A stretch of DNA of 64,000 nt from Sansalvadorimonas sp965221135 (GCA_965221135.1 CBDCRZ010000070.1:1-64000), one strand, 5' to 3'; numbered from the stretch's first letter, positions 9,501 to 18,750 are shown. Notes: a model not told the origin generated them from the letters alone. Program-made: numbers and translations.

Positions 9501-9991
9501 GATCCAGTATTTCTTCTTCTGTAAATCTCGACATAATGTAACGACAGGGAACACCTCCTGAAATTGAATAACCAGCCGCATCTTTTGTTACTACAGAACC
9601 TGCGCCAACAATTGCGCCACATGAAATTCTTACACCAGCCAGTATTGTGACATTTGCACCAATCCAAACATCATTCTCTATGACTATGTCTGGATCACTC
9701 CAATCTTTTTCTTTCTTCAGATCGACCATAAATTCACCTACAACATCAAACCTATGGTTCCCACCCAAAATATATACATTCGGTCCAAACATGACATTTG
9801 ATCCAATATATATTTTTCCATGAGTCGACCTAAACCAAGCTCTTGGTGAAATTGATACATTACCACCCATTTCTATAGTTCTGTAGCTGAATTCAGAATT
9901 TAACGGATCAAAAACAACATTAGTTCCTGCAGCTTTAAACTTGTTTTTTTAATATCAACTGAAGAACCTTCCTAAACACCTTCTTTATCAT
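9481..9991 (-). pseudogene. Hexapeptide acyltransferase, frameshifted (right arm)
   Basis: Mirror copy of 2513-3023 with the same seven-base homopolymer break near the N-terminus, so the open part covers only 129 residues (from 9870). Gly replaces Glu after YI (base 9803). Beta-helix hexapeptide motifs (VWIGANVTIL, AIVGAGSVV) are intact. If the protein is translated from the internal ATG at 9870, the core fold could still form. Confidence 0.75.
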
Positions 9992-10025
9992 TGCCTCCCC
10001 TCAAACAAACTTAATCATTCACTTT

Positions 10026-11276
10026 TCACCAAATTCCTTTGGTATCTATTTTATATTTAGCTGATGGTACAAATCGTTTAAACTGAGAATGATCAACTAG
10101 CAGCACATAAACATCAGCATTTGAAAATGCCGTATCTAAACTTACAAGTTCAAAATCTTCTTCCAAACTTTTCACATTAGGCTCCACTGCAATAACATCA
10201 CAACCCAAGGTATTAACCAGCGCTCTGGTAATATGCAGTGCAGGACTCTCCCTCAAATCATCAATATCAGGCTTAAAGGCCAAACCAAAACAGGCAACGG
10301 TAACTTCTTCCCGTTTTTTATGGGGATGATCAGCCAGAAACTGTTCAATCTTCTCATTAACCTTATCAATCACCCACGCTGGCTTACTGTCGTTTGTTTC
10401 CCGTGCCTGACGAATCAGTTTTGCTTTTTTCGGTGTTTTGCTGACGATAAACCATGGATCAACGGCAATACAGTGACCACCGACACCGGGGCCCGGCTGA
10501 AGAATATTCACCCGTGGATGACGGTTAGCCAGTTTGATCAGTTCCCAAACATTGATATTAAGTTCATCACAGATTACAGAAAGCTCATTTGCAAAAGCGA
10601 TACTCACATCACGGCTGGCATTCTCAGTCAGCTTTGCCATTTCAGCAGTACGTGCATTGGTAATAATGCATTCACCCATCACGAATATTTTATAAAGCTC
10701 TATGGCTTTTTCAGAACTTTCACGGTTAATCCCGCCTATCACCCTGTCGTTCTCAACCAGTTCTTTAACAACCTGTCCAGGAAGTACTCGCTCCGGGCAG
10801 TGGGCTATATAGAGATCGCCTTTCTGATTTTCATTAACCGGTACAGCCAGATCAGGGCGTGCTTCTGCAATCCACTCAGCCATCTGCTCAGTTGCGCCTA
10901 CAGGTGATGTCGATTCCAGCACCACCAAATCACCCTTTTTTAGTACAGGTGCAATAGCTTTGGTTGCGGCTTCTATATAACTGAGATCTGGCTCATGATC
11001 ACCTTTGAACGGAGTCGGTACTGCTACCAGAAAGGCATCGGCTGGTTCTGGTACTGTGCTTGCTTTCAAATAACCGGCAGTTACAGCCGCACTGACCAGC
11101 ATATCCAGATCGGGTTCTACGATATGGATTTTGCCTTCATTTATTGTGTCTACTGCATGCTGGTTAACATCTACGCCTATTACATTAACCTTTCGACTGG
11201 CGAACATGGCCGCAGTTGGTAGGCCAATGTAGCCAAGACCGATGACGGAGACAGTTTTGAATGGGATATCTTGCAT
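10026..11276 (-). CDS. wecC: UDP-N-acetyl-D-mannosamine dehydrogenase (right arm)
   Basis: Mirror copy of 1228-2478 with all catalytic motifs (GLGYIGLP, LESTSPVG, GPGVGGHCIAVDP, FKPDIDDLRESPA). It has VENDRVIGG where the left arm has Ala in place of Glu; E. coli WecC has KNDRVIGG here, so this arm looks closer to a functional ancestor. It is downstream of dinD and wecB on the same strand. Confidence 0.95.
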   Translation of the reverse strand: MQDIPFKTVSVIGLGYIGLPTAAMFASRKVNVIGVDVNQHAVDTINEGKIHIVEPDLDMLVSAAVTAGYLKASTVPEPADAFLVAVPTPFKGDHEPDLSYIEAATKAIAPVLKKGDLVVLESTSPVGATEQMAEWIAEARPDLAVPVNENQKGDLYIAHCPERVLPGQVVKELVENDRVIGGINRESSEKAIELYKIFVMGECIITNARTAEMAKLTENASRDVSIAFANELSVICDELNINVWELIKLANRHPRVNILQPGPGVGGHCIAVDPWFIVSKTPKKAKLIRQARETNDSKPAWVIDKVNEKIEQFLADHPHKKREEVTVACFGLAFKPDIDDLRESPALHITRALVNTLGCDVIAVEPNVKSLEEDFELVSLDTAFSNADVYVLLVDHSQFKRFVPSAKYKIDTKGIW

Positions 11277-11396
11277 GTTTAGTGAACCGAAAAGGAAAGT
11301 TGCTTCTTGAACCATAGAGAGCTGGAGAATGTTCCATTCATCCCCGGCACTTCCACCACCCTTGGTGGTCTCACAGGATCACGGAGGAATATGTAT

Positions 11397-11445
11397 ATAA
11401 AAGTAGAGAAAGCCTTTTTGAATTCAATCAAAGGCTACTCTCTAC
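11397..11445 (-). terminator. Hairpin terminator after dinD (right arm)
   Basis: Same hairpin as at 1060-1108, in mirror orientation, ending in a T-rich stretch on the minus strand. Confidence 0.7.
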
Positions 11446-11506
11446 ATTTCATTTTTAGTGTTGGTTATTGGAATGCCTTAAAGCGCAAACAAAGGGGCAA
11501 CGGTTA

Positions 11507-12379
11507 TTATGATTTTTTATCAGTAGCCAGATGATCTTTAGGCAGGCGAGATTCTCCAATCATTTTTTGTTCGTTTTTTTCAACTTTACGCTGCAATTTA
11601 TTAATATCAACTTCTGGCGGCAAATTCTCAGGCGTTATGCCGCGCTCCTGCAGCATACTTCTGACACTGTGATTGTTCTGTATATGCTCAGAAGTTATGG
11701 GATGTTCACCGTGCAGATCATGTGACGTCACATTGTGATTGGTTATCTCCGTTGCCAGGTTTTTCGCGGCAATCGTGACTGTTGGCAAAAAATCTGCCAG
11801 AGGCCTTCTCTCAGGCATACCCAGCTTCTGTTTCATGACACTGGTGCTATGCCCGCCAAACAGTGCAGCATCACCTTTTGAACGAATCCTGCCAAAACCT
11901 CTTTCATCCACGTCACGCTCATAAATATTTTTTGAAAGCTCGGTTTCAGATTCCTTTAGCTTTTGGCGTGCGTCGAGCCTGTCCTGTAGCTCAAGACGTT
12001 CTTCCAGAATTTCCTGCTTCCGGGTCTGCAGGGCAAAGTAGGTCTGGGCAAAAGCTATGGTCTCCTTGCGGGGGTCACCATTTTGGGCAATCAGGTAACA
12101 GGCATAACGTGTCAGCATGACATCGGCTATCTTACGGTCAGCACCTGAACCTATCCTGACCATTTTCGTGACCTCACGAAAATGGTCATCAGAATCAAAA
12201 CCTGCATTCTTGCAGGCGATTCCAGCCTTGCCGATGACTTTAACAAAGTTCTCCCACCGGTCATAACCCAGCTCAACCATTAACTCTCTGCCGTACCAGA
12301 ACTCAATGGCTGTATTGCCAACGTGGTTCACCAGCTGGTCGAAGCTCTGGCGTAGCTGAGAAATCATGATTTTATTCAT
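11507..12379 (-). CDS. dinD: DNA-damage-inducible protein D (DinD), right-arm copy
   Basis: The 290-residue protein appears identical to the left-arm product. It lies 103 bases after the wecB stop and 230 bases before the wecC start on the same strand, splitting the usual wecB-wecC pair. The function (SOS-linked modulation of RecA) is known for E. coli DinD; here it is inferred by similarity. Confidence 0.88.
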   Translation of the reverse strand: MNKIMISQLRQSFDQLVNHVGNTAIEFWYGRELMVELGYDRWENFVKVIGKAGIACKNAGFDSDDHFREVTKMVRIGSGADRKIADVMLTRYACYLIAQNGDPRKETIAFAQTYFALQTRKQEILEERLELQDRLDARQKLKESETELSKNIYERDVDERGFGRIRSKGDAALFGGHSTSVMKQKLGMPERRPLADFLPTVTIAAKNLATEITNHNVTSHDLHGEHPITSEHIQNNHSVRSMLQERGITPENLPPEVDINKLQRKVEKNEQKMIGESRLPKDHLATDKKS

Positions 12380-12482
12380 TGGGGATTACACATTTTGTAG
12401 GCAAGATAGTTACAGTATAGAGGCAGTCACTGTTATTTTTAGCCACACACTTTCACAAATATCCTCGCCTGCCTTCAGCTGG

Positions 12483-13622
12483 TTATTGCTGCAGAATATG
12501 CTCCACTATGCGCTGGCTGGCCTTGCCATCTCCATACGGATTATGGGCTTTGCTCATAGTTTCATAGGCTTTGCCTTTATTCATCAACGTTGCAATAGCA
12601 TCAACAATCATTGCCGTGTCTGTTCCAACCAGTTTGACTGTTCCGGCGTCTACCGCTTCTGGTCTTTCTGTTGTATCACGCATAACAAGAACTGGCTTGC
12701 CGAGAGATGGCGCTTCTTCCTGGATACCACCGGAGTCTGTAAGGATGATGTCAGATTGGTTCATCAACCAGACAAATGGCAAGTAGTCTAATGGCTCTAT
12801 CAGGTGGATATTATCAATCCCCTTTAATATGCGGTTAACTGGCTCTCTGACATTTGGATTCAGGTGTACCGGGTAGACAACTTGTACCTCAGGGTACTGC
12901 CTGGCTGTTATCGCCAGTGCTTCGCAGATTCTCTCAAAGCCACCACCAAAGCTTTCTCTCCGATGGCCGGTTACCAGAATGATTTTTGAATCTGACTTCT
13001 GACCATTAAAACTACTACCTAGAAAACCAAACTGCTTTTGGAAACGAGCCTGCAGATGTTCATCCTGCTCTAGTTTTTCTTTTACTTCCAATAACGCATC
13101 AATAACGGTATTGCCGGTAATAAGTATATTCTCTTCGCCAATATTTTCAGACATAAGATTGGCTTTAGACTTTTGTGTTGGAGCGAAATGCCATTTAGCC
13201 ATCGCACCAGTAATTTTTCGGTTCGCTTCTTCCGGCCAAGGGGAATAGATATTGCCAGTTCTTAAACCAGCCTCTACATGGCCCACTGGTATTTGCTGAT
13301 AATATGCTGCCAGTGATGTTGCCAATGTGGTTGTAGTATCACCATGTACTAATACCGCATCTGGTTTGCATTCACGTAAAACGGCTTCCATGCCTTTCAG
13401 TATATTGCAGGTAACATCAGTTAATGTTTGCCCTGGCTTCATAATATTAAGATCATAATCTGGTTCTATTTCAAACAGTCCAAGAACTTGATCAAGCATT
13501 TCTCTGTGCTGGGCTGTTACGCAGACTTTAGCTACTATATCTTGATGTTGACCCAAAGCCTTTACCAGCGGGGCCATTTTAATAGCTTCTGGTCTTGTAC
13601 CGAAAACGGTTAGAATTTTCAT
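12483..13622 (-). CDS. wecB: UDP-N-acetylglucosamine 2-epimerase (non-hydrolysing)
   Basis: This enzyme interconverts UDP-GlcNAc and UDP-ManNAc, supplying WecC. At 379 residues it matches the family length (E. coli 376). Signatures are TVFGTRPEAIKMAPLVKAL at the N-terminus, TAQHREMLDQVL, VHGDTTTTLATSLAAYY, VGHVEAGLRTGN, PEEANRK, VTGHRRESFG and the C-terminal LTDSGGIQEEAPSLGKPVLVMRDTTERPE that binds the nucleotide. It starts with ATG at 13622. Its last 22 bases are the outermost visible part of the inverted repeat. The 130 bases upstream before the ISAs1 element hold no gene. Confidence 0.96.
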   Translation of the reverse strand: MKILTVFGTRPEAIKMAPLVKALGQHQDIVAKVCVTAQHREMLDQVLGLFEIEPDYDLNIMKPGQTLTDVTCNILKGMEAVLRECKPDAVLVHGDTTTTLATSLAAYYQQIPVGHVEAGLRTGNIYSPWPEEANRKITGAMAKWHFAPTQKSKANLMSENIGEENILITGNTVIDALLEVKEKLEQDEHLQARFQKQFGFLGSSFNGQKSDSKIILVTGHRRESFGGGFERICEALAITARQYPEVQVVYPVHLNPNVREPVNRILKGIDNIHLIEPLDYLPFVWLMNQSDIILTDSGGIQEEAPSLGKPVLVMRDTTERPEAVDAGTVKLVGTDTAMIVDAIATLMNKGKAYETMSKAHNPYGDGKASQRIVEHILQQ

Positions 13623-13753
13623 TTTTAGTTACTGAATTCTTATTCGTATGAAACGCCTTTAACCCTGCAGGTACAAAGACACTGAGTCTAAAAATTGATA
13701 ATTTCGCATTAAGTCCAGTAGGGATACGTGCTAGGAGAACAGTACATAGTTAG

Positions 13754-15078
13754 GGCACGGAAAACGCATGAAAGCCCTTGCTATCACTAGCCTCAAGCCT
13801 GCTCCGCTTCAGAGGTCAGCAATGCAGCCCCATCAAGAATCTTTTCCATGTAGTCGGTATTCATTGCGGCACACTTCATTTTTCTCTGAATACCGGCCTT
13901 GAAGGATGTCTCATTCTTTAAAAGATTCTGAACAGTGTGCCTGAAGCCTGAAAGAATCTCAGCGCCATCCCCACGACGTATCTGGCAAGCATCTTCCTGC
14001 ATCGCAACATCCAGCACATAGTGAAGACTATTCTCTATAGACCAGTGACTCCTGACACTTGTCGCCAGTTTTTCTGCTGTCAGATCTGCGGAGCTGATGT
14101 AATAACGGATGCTGACATCCTCTATCTTTTGAGGAGTAACACCCACCTGCCGAAAGGCAACAACTGCCCCCAGGGTTTTCATATCTTTCCAGTCAAAAGA
14201 GCGGTTGACGAACTCATCGAAAATATCACTGACAATATGAACCCGGTGCTCATGTCGACCACGATTTTTCTCAATCGTTTCAAAGGTATTCTCAAACCCA
14301 CCCGTCAGTATTTTCTGCATGGGAAAATGCTTCTTAAAGGCTTCATGGAGCCTGGGCTGGTTACCTTTCACAGCCAGAAGATAGTCTGCTTCTTTCTCCC
14401 TGATTTTTGCGGCTATATCACGCTGACAGCCCATAGCATCAAGGCTGACGAGGCATCCCTTGATTGAAAGAAGATCCAGCAATTCTGGAATTGCGGTAAT
14501 CTCATTGCTTTTCGCATCTGTTTTTACCTGAGCGAGAACCACCCCGTTGGCAGAGCAAAAAGCGCTCACCATGTGAATGGGATCGAGCCTGTTTTTTCTG
14601 TCGCCAGAACCACGAACAGCCTTGCCATCAATAGCAACCACAGCTCCATCCGTTGCCTTATAACAGCCCTGCATCCACTCAGAAAAAATCGTGTGAAAAT
14701 GCTTGGCGTTAACAACGCTGACAACACGTTCAATAGTATCGTGGGACGGAATACCCTCAGAAAAATCGCCTATTTCTTTAAGCCAATCCTCACGCATCCG
14801 TCCAAAATCGGCAATCTCTGTCCAGCCCTTGGCTCCACCAATCATGGCACAGATAGTGAGCAGCAGAATATCACTCAGTTGATGGTCGACCTTCCAGGGT
14901 TGGCGAAGGTCTTGAAGTTCAGAAAGTTGGTTGATCAAACTGTATGCATTCACGTCGACTGTGCTCATTATTCGTCCATGGATGGATATAAGCACAAAAT
15001 GACCTGGTCATATGAGCGTTAATCAAAAACTCGTTGCGAGGCCAGTGATAGCAAGGGCTTTCATGCGTTTTCCCTGCC
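13754..15078 (-). mobile_element. ISAs1-family insertion sequence
   Basis: A single transposase gene is flanked by 35-bp terminal inverted repeats at 13754-13788 and 15044-15078, which differ at one base (c13758). The ends begin GGCACGG or GGCAGGG and share AAAACGCATGAAAGCCC. I could not see a target-site duplication: the flanks are CATAGTTAG on the left and GCACCCACC on the right. The element lies between wecB and the wzc region and may have been involved in rearranging the locus. Confidence 0.88.
13793..14968 (-). CDS. ISAs1-family DDE transposase
   Basis: The 391-residue protein opens with the family N-terminal domain (DLRQPWKVDHQLSDILLLT, then MIGGAKGWTEIADFG) and continues with the DDE nuclease: VAIDGKAVRGSGD (first Asp), LVSLDAMGCQRDIA (second Asp), ADYLLAVKGNQP, and HWSIENSLHYVLDV (Glu). 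I prefer ATG 14968 over the in-frame ATG at 14995 because MSTVDVNAYSL fits the family start and GGA lies 7 bases upstream. It appears full length with no frameshift, so the element may be active. Confidence 0.93.
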   Translation of the reverse strand: MSTVDVNAYSLINQLSELQDLRQPWKVDHQLSDILLLTICAMIGGAKGWTEIADFGRMREDWLKEIGDFSEGIPSHDTIERVVSVVNAKHFHTIFSEWMQGCYKATDGAVVAIDGKAVRGSGDRKNRLDPIHMVSAFCSANGVVLAQVKTDAKSNEITAIPELLDLLSIKGCLVSLDAMGCQRDIAAKIREKEADYLLAVKGNQPRLHEAFKKHFPMQKILTGGFENTFETIEKNRGRHEHRVHIVSDIFDEFVNRSFDWKDMKTLGAVVAFRQVGVTPQKIEDVSIRYYISSADLTAEKLATSVRSHWSIENSLHYVLDVAMQEDACQIRRGDGAEILSGFRHTVQNLLKNETSFKAGIQRKMKCAAMNTDYMEKILDGAALLTSEAEQA

Positions 15079-15154
15079 GCACCCACCTGCCGCACCCACC
15101 TGGCGGGAAAGATCCGCCGAACGCAGCGATGATGAAAAATTCTGGTAAGAGCTT

Positions 15155-15268
15155 TTGAACCACGGAGGGCACGGAGGACACAGAGAAAAGCTATTTAATA
15201 AAAAGCAAAAGCTCTTACAAAAAGCTTTGCTCTTCCTCTGTGATCTTTGTGACCTCTGTGGTTCAAAG
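15155..15268. repeat. Palindromic intergenic element, copy 1
   Basis: The left half GAACCACGGAGGGCAC...ACACAGAG pairs with CTCTGTG...GACCTCTGTGGTTC on the right, around an A/T-rich core with AAAGC and GCTTTT. The terminal GAACCAC/GTGGTTC and direct CACGGAG/CACAGAG steps resemble a widespread class of non-coding dispersed repeats. Four copies occur between 15.1 and 18.9 kb. No coding capacity. Confidence 0.8.
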
Positions 15269-15323
15269 GCTTTTTCTGATAACTGTTCCTAAACTCCTCT
15301 GCAGCTCTAACGAGGAGATATTT

Positions 15324-15698
15324 GTGCCATCAGAACTTTATACTGAACTCAAATGCATCGGTATTTCCGACGAGCTGGCTCACAGTGTGGACAAATCTCT
15401 CGCACCAGGGCATGTCGCTACCAAGTCCGATCTGCTGGTTATGCAGGAAGCCATGCTGCAAACCCAGTTGCATTCTGAAAAACGCCACTACGAACTCAGC
15501 AGCAAGATTGACAGAATAGATAACAGCCTGAGCTCAAAAATTGATCGGATAGACAGTAGCCTTAACTCAAAGATTGACCGGGTCAGCAGCGATTTACGTG
15601 TGGAGATTGCTGCTATTTCCCGGCAGTTCTGGATTACCTTTGGTGGGTTGATTACCACTATTATGAGTGTGTTTCTGGTTAACTGGTATTTTCATTGA
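15324..15698 (+). CDS. Small coiled-coil, tail-anchored membrane protein
   Basis: The 124-residue protein starts at GTG 15324, six bases after GAGGAG; the longer frame from 15240 would be built from the palindromic repeat and is unlikely. Residues 60-95 contain three near-repeats of SSKIDRIDNSL, predicted coiled coil, followed by a C-terminal membrane segment (ITFGGLITTIMSVFLVNWYF). The shape resembles DUF1640/CCDC90-like proteins, whose role in bacteria is unknown. It lies between palindromic elements 1 and 2 and is transcribed against the polysaccharide genes. Confidence 0.7.
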   Translation: MPSELYTELKCIGISDELAHSVDKSLAPGHVATKSDLLVMQEAMLQTQLHSEKRHYELSSKIDRIDNSLSSKIDRIDSSLNSKIDRVSSDLRVEIAAISRQFWITFGGLITTIMSVFLVNWYFH

Positions 15699-15705
15699 CT
15701 TTGTT

Positions 15706-15834
15706 TTTGAACCACGGAGGGCACAAAGGAAGAGCAAAAGATTTTGGTAAGAGCTTTTTATTAAGAGCTTTTGCTTTTAATTAAAAGCCCTTAGCTTTTC
15801 TCTGTGTCCTTTGTGCCCTCCGTGGTTAAAAGGC
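15706..15834. repeat. Palindromic intergenic element, copy 2
   Basis: GAACCACGGAGGGCACAAAGG pairs with CCTTTGTGCCCTCCGTGGTT at the far end; the centre contains GAGCTTTTTATTAAGAGCTTTTGC. It lies between two convergent genes and could act as a bidirectional terminator. Confidence 0.8.
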
Positions 15835-15835
15835 T

Positions 15836-18019
15836 TTAAGCATCCTTAGACGAGTACCCTTCGTAGTCATAGTACCCATAGTTATACCCATAGTTGTCTT
15901 TCTTGTCCGGGTTAACCTTGTTCAGTACTACGCCGGTGATGTGGGCTTTGCTTTGCAGCAGGCGGCCTATGGCGCTGGTGATGGCTGGTACGTGTATTCG
16001 GCTGGCTTCTACTACGTAGACCAGGCCATCGCTGACTTTACCGGCCATTAAAGCATCACTCACGCTTTGTACGGGTGGGCAGTCGAGGATGATGGTGTCG
16101 TAGACTGTGCGCAGTTCTTCAATCAGCTGATTGAACTTGTTGCTGGCCAGCAGTTCCTGTGGGTTGGGAGGGATAACACCACTTGGCATAACATCAATTT
16201 CACCCACTGTGTGGATGCATTCGCTGATTTTGCTGCCACCGCTTAACAGGTTGGAGAGGCCTGGCAGGCCGCCTTTCATGCCCAGTCGTTTGCCCAGGGT
16301 TGGGCGGCGCATGTCACAACCAACGATCAGGGTTTTACTCAGCTGCCCCATGGCCAGGGTCAGGTTACAGCTAACGGTGGATTTACCCTCTCCCGGTGCG
16401 GAGGAGGTAATGGCGAATACCCGGTGATCTTTATCCAGAGCGGTCAAGGTCATGCTGGTACGAATGGTTCGTACCGCTTCACCAAAGCCGTGTTGTTTGC
16501 TATCAGTAAACAGCTGATGGATTTCCGCTTCGCTCTTCTTATGAATAGTGGGCAGCAGGCCCAGTACCGGCAGGTTGAGCTTGTCTTCCACATCCTTGGC
16601 GGAACGGATGGTGTTGTTCATCATCTCCAGCAGGAAGGCCATGCCAGAAGACACCATCAAACCCAGCAGTGCGGAAAGCACAACAATCAACCTCTTTTTG
16701 GGTTTAACCGGGCTGCGTGGGTTAAAGGCTTTATCAACGATTCGGGCATTGGCGGTTTGCAGGTCGGAAGTGGCGCTTGTTTCCTGAATCCGCTTAAAGA
16801 AGGCGTCGTACAAATCTTTATTGGTAGAAACATCCCGCTCCAGTGCCTGCAGGCGGAACTGTTTACGGTTTATCTCCTGCACCTTTTGGCGAGCTTCTGC
16901 CACCGCCTGTGCTAAAGAAGCTTCATTAGCACGGGCAGCTATGTGCTCATTTTCAATACCACTGAGAATCTGTCGCACTTCCAGGGCAATATTTCCACGA
17001 ATACTGGCCAGCTCCGATTGAGCGGCAATCATATTCGGATGTTTAACTCCATAGCGACGGGAAAGCTCCTGGACCCTACGTTCAAACCGGGATTCTTCCT
17101 GCTTAAGCTCCTGAATCAGCGGATGAGAAAGTACCGCAGGCAAGGCGGTAAAATCTGTTTGGCCACTGGCTTTACCATCTTCAATCTGGCGAAAAATATT
17201 ACCGGTCACCCTCAGGGTCTGGCGCAATTCCACCAGCGAGTTAGTTAACCCTCTCATCTCGTTATTGGCGAGGGTAAGCACCCCCTCCAACTCAACCAGG
17301 TTTTCCTGCTCCCGGTAGTCTTGCAGAGCTTCTTCGGTGGTGTTCAGTTTTCCGGCCAGCTCCTCCAGCCGTTGCTGCATCCAGCTTGTGGCACTGGTCG
17401 TCAGCGAAAGCTTGGCCTCTAGGTACGAGCCTATGTACGCATCGGAAATCGCATTGGCGATACGTGCCGCCAATGCAGGGCTGGAAGAAAGTACATGAAC
17501 TTTTACAATCTGTGTTTTACGCACCGGCTCAACGCTAACACTGCCTGACAGCGCATCAATCGTACTATTGAGAATACGCTCAGCCTGCCCATCCTCATTT
17601 ACAGGTGCCGTCAGACCAAACCAGCTGCGCCAGTTTATATACTCTGCATACCAGGGCTTAGGTTGCAGACTGGTGTTGAACTCGGGGTTGTCCAACAGGT
17701 TCAGCTGCTGCACGACCTTTTCCATCACACCACGGGACTTCAGCACTTCATACTGGGTATTGAGGTAACTGTCCCCTCCTCCCTCGATGCCGTAAATCTC
17801 CTCAATAGAAACGACCTTGGCCTGCTCCTGTTCTATTTGCAGAACAGCTGTCGCCTGGTAGATGGGTGTTAAGGAGAACACGATCAAAACGGCCAGCAGG
17901 GTTACCGCAAAGGTAAACCCGGCAATGGGCCACTTGTAGTTGTTCAGGGTATTGAATATCTCCGAGAGGGAGATAATGTCTTCTGAGGAAGACTTGGGTT
18001 GCACGGCTGGCTGAGTCAT
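15836..18019 (-). CDS. wzc: Wzc-type polysaccharide co-polymerase/tyrosine autokinase
   Basis: The 727-residue inner-membrane protein controls polymer length and export. Parts in order: Wzz domain from residue 15 with first membrane helix (WPIAGFTFAVTLLAVLIVF), long periplasmic coiled coil of the GNVR type, second membrane helix (LIVVLSALLGLMVSSGMAF), then a cytoplasmic BY-kinase domain with Walker A SSAPGEGKST, Walker A' IVGCDMRRPT and Walker B TIILDCPP. The C-terminus is a Tyr cluster (YGYNYGYYDYEGY), the usual autophosphorylation site. Start 18019 (MTQPAVQPKS) is preferred; the upstream extension is encoded by palindromic element 3. It follows wza. No Wzb phosphatase gene is present in the window. 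Confidence 0.93.
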   Translation of the reverse strand: MTQPAVQPKSSSEDIISLSEIFNTLNNYKWPIAGFTFAVTLLAVLIVFSLTPIYQATAVLQIEQEQAKVVSIEEIYGIEGGGDSYLNTQYEVLKSRGVMEKVVQQLNLLDNPEFNTSLQPKPWYAEYINWRSWFGLTAPVNEDGQAERILNSTIDALSGSVSVEPVRKTQIVKVHVLSSSPALAARIANAISDAYIGSYLEAKLSLTTSATSWMQQRLEELAGKLNTTEEALQDYREQENLVELEGVLTLANNEMRGLTNSLVELRQTLRVTGNIFRQIEDGKASGQTDFTALPAVLSHPLIQELKQEESRFERRVQELSRRYGVKHPNMIAAQSELASIRGNIALEVRQILSGIENEHIAARANEASLAQAVAEARQKVQEINRKQFRLQALERDVSTNKDLYDAFFKRIQETSATSDLQTANARIVDKAFNPRSPVKPKKRLIVVLSALLGLMVSSGMAFLLEMMNNTIRSAKDVEDKLNLPVLGLLPTIHKKSEAEIHQLFTDSKQHGFGEAVRTIRTSMTLTALDKDHRVFAITSSAPGEGKSTVSCNLTLAMGQLSKTLIVGCDMRRPTLGKRLGMKGGLPGLSNLLSGGSKISECIHTVGEIDVMPSGVIPPNPQELLASNKFNQLIEELRTVYDTIILDCPPVQSVSDALMAGKVSDGLVYVVEASRIHVPAITSAIGRLLQSKAHITGVVLNKVNPDKKDNYGYNYGYYDYEGYSSKDA

Positions 18020-18061
18020 AGAGTCTGTTTGTATATGGAAATAGGTACGAACCACAAAAGC

Positions 18062-18176
18062 ATGAACCACGGAGAACACTGAGATCACAGAAGAAAAGCA
18101 AAAGCTTTGGGTAAGAGCTTTTGCTTTTCATTAATTAGCTTTTCCTCTGTGACCTTTGTGCCCTCCGTGGTAAAAG
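18062..18176. repeat. Palindromic intergenic element, copy 3
   Basis: GAACCACGGAGAACACTGAG at one end pairs with GTGCCCTCCGTGGT at the other; the core is AAAGCAAAAGCTTT...GAGCTTTTGCTTTT. It lies between wza and wzc and touches the 5' side of wzc, so it may modulate expression between the two. Confidence 0.8.
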
Positions 18177-18179
18177 TCT

Positions 18180-18728
18180 TTAGAAAAAGCTTTCCTGCAC
18201 GTTCACGATGTCGCCCGGCAGCACTGGTTTGTTCAGCGGCATGTCTTCGGTCTTTTTCTTACCTTCGACTTCGCGCGTGACTTCCACCGTGCGCTTGGAG
18301 GCGCGGGCGGTGAAGCCTCCGGCCAGTGCTACGGCTTTTTCCAGTGACAAGCCCGGCTCAAAGGAGAAACCGCCTGGAGAATTCACTTCACCATAAACAA
18401 AGAACTTTCGGTATTCGGTAATGGTAACGCTGACTCTGGGGTTGACCAGATAATCCCCTCTCAGCCGGTCGGCAATCAGGCTTGATAACTGTCCAACCGT
18501 CACCCCCCGGACACGGATCTCCCCCAGGAACGGATAAGATATAGTGCCGGCATCCGTCAGGCGGGATTCAACACTCAAATCCTCTTCACCAAACACACTA
18601 ATACTCACTATATCTCCTGCGTTCAGGCGATAGGAGGAAACGGTCACACCATCATCAGCGCGGGCTGCACCAGAAAGTGCAAAAGAAAACCAAAGTAATG
18701 CGGCCAGTATTTTGGGACATCTGGTCAT
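18180..18728 (-). CDS. Wza-like polysaccharide export protein
   Basis: The 182-residue protein has a cleavable signal peptide (AALLWFSFALSGAARA) and no lipobox Cys, then a Poly_export domain (YRLNAGDIVSISVFGEEDLS) and an SLBB domain (FFVYGEVNSPGGFSFEPGLS, then AGGFTARASKRTVEV). It is much shorter than E. coli Wza (379 aa) and lacks the second and third SLBB repeats and the C-terminal outer-membrane helix, as in short exporters that work with a separate barrel protein. The barrel genes upstream could fill that role (inference). Confidence 0.88.
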   Translation of the reverse strand: MTRCPKILAALLWFSFALSGAARADDGVTVSSYRLNAGDIVSISVFGEEDLSVESRLTDAGTISYPFLGEIRVRGVTVGQLSSLIADRLRGDYLVNPRVSVTITEYRKFFVYGEVNSPGGFSFEPGLSLEKAVALAGGFTARASKRTVEVTREVEGKKKTEDMPLNKPVLPGDIVNVQESFF

Positions 18729-18750
18729 AGGGGTCTCGTGGGGGTTTTGT

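Larger units (their letters stand above)
6365..12504 (-). repeat. Right arm of giant inverted repeat
   Basis: This is the reverse complement of 1-6139. The arm continues without a break into the rest of wecB at 12505-13622, so this side looks like the original gene order. It has an intact polymerase gene where the left arm is frameshifted. Confidence 0.97.

Noticed and set aside
10233..10907. 224-residue frame antisense to wecC (and its mirror at 1597-2271)
   Set aside because: Shadow of a well-supported enzyme gene; no family resemblance and no start signals.
15240..15323. Longer start for the coiled-coil protein
   Set aside because: The extra 28 codons overlap palindromic element 1; GTG 15324 has GAGGAG at good spacing.
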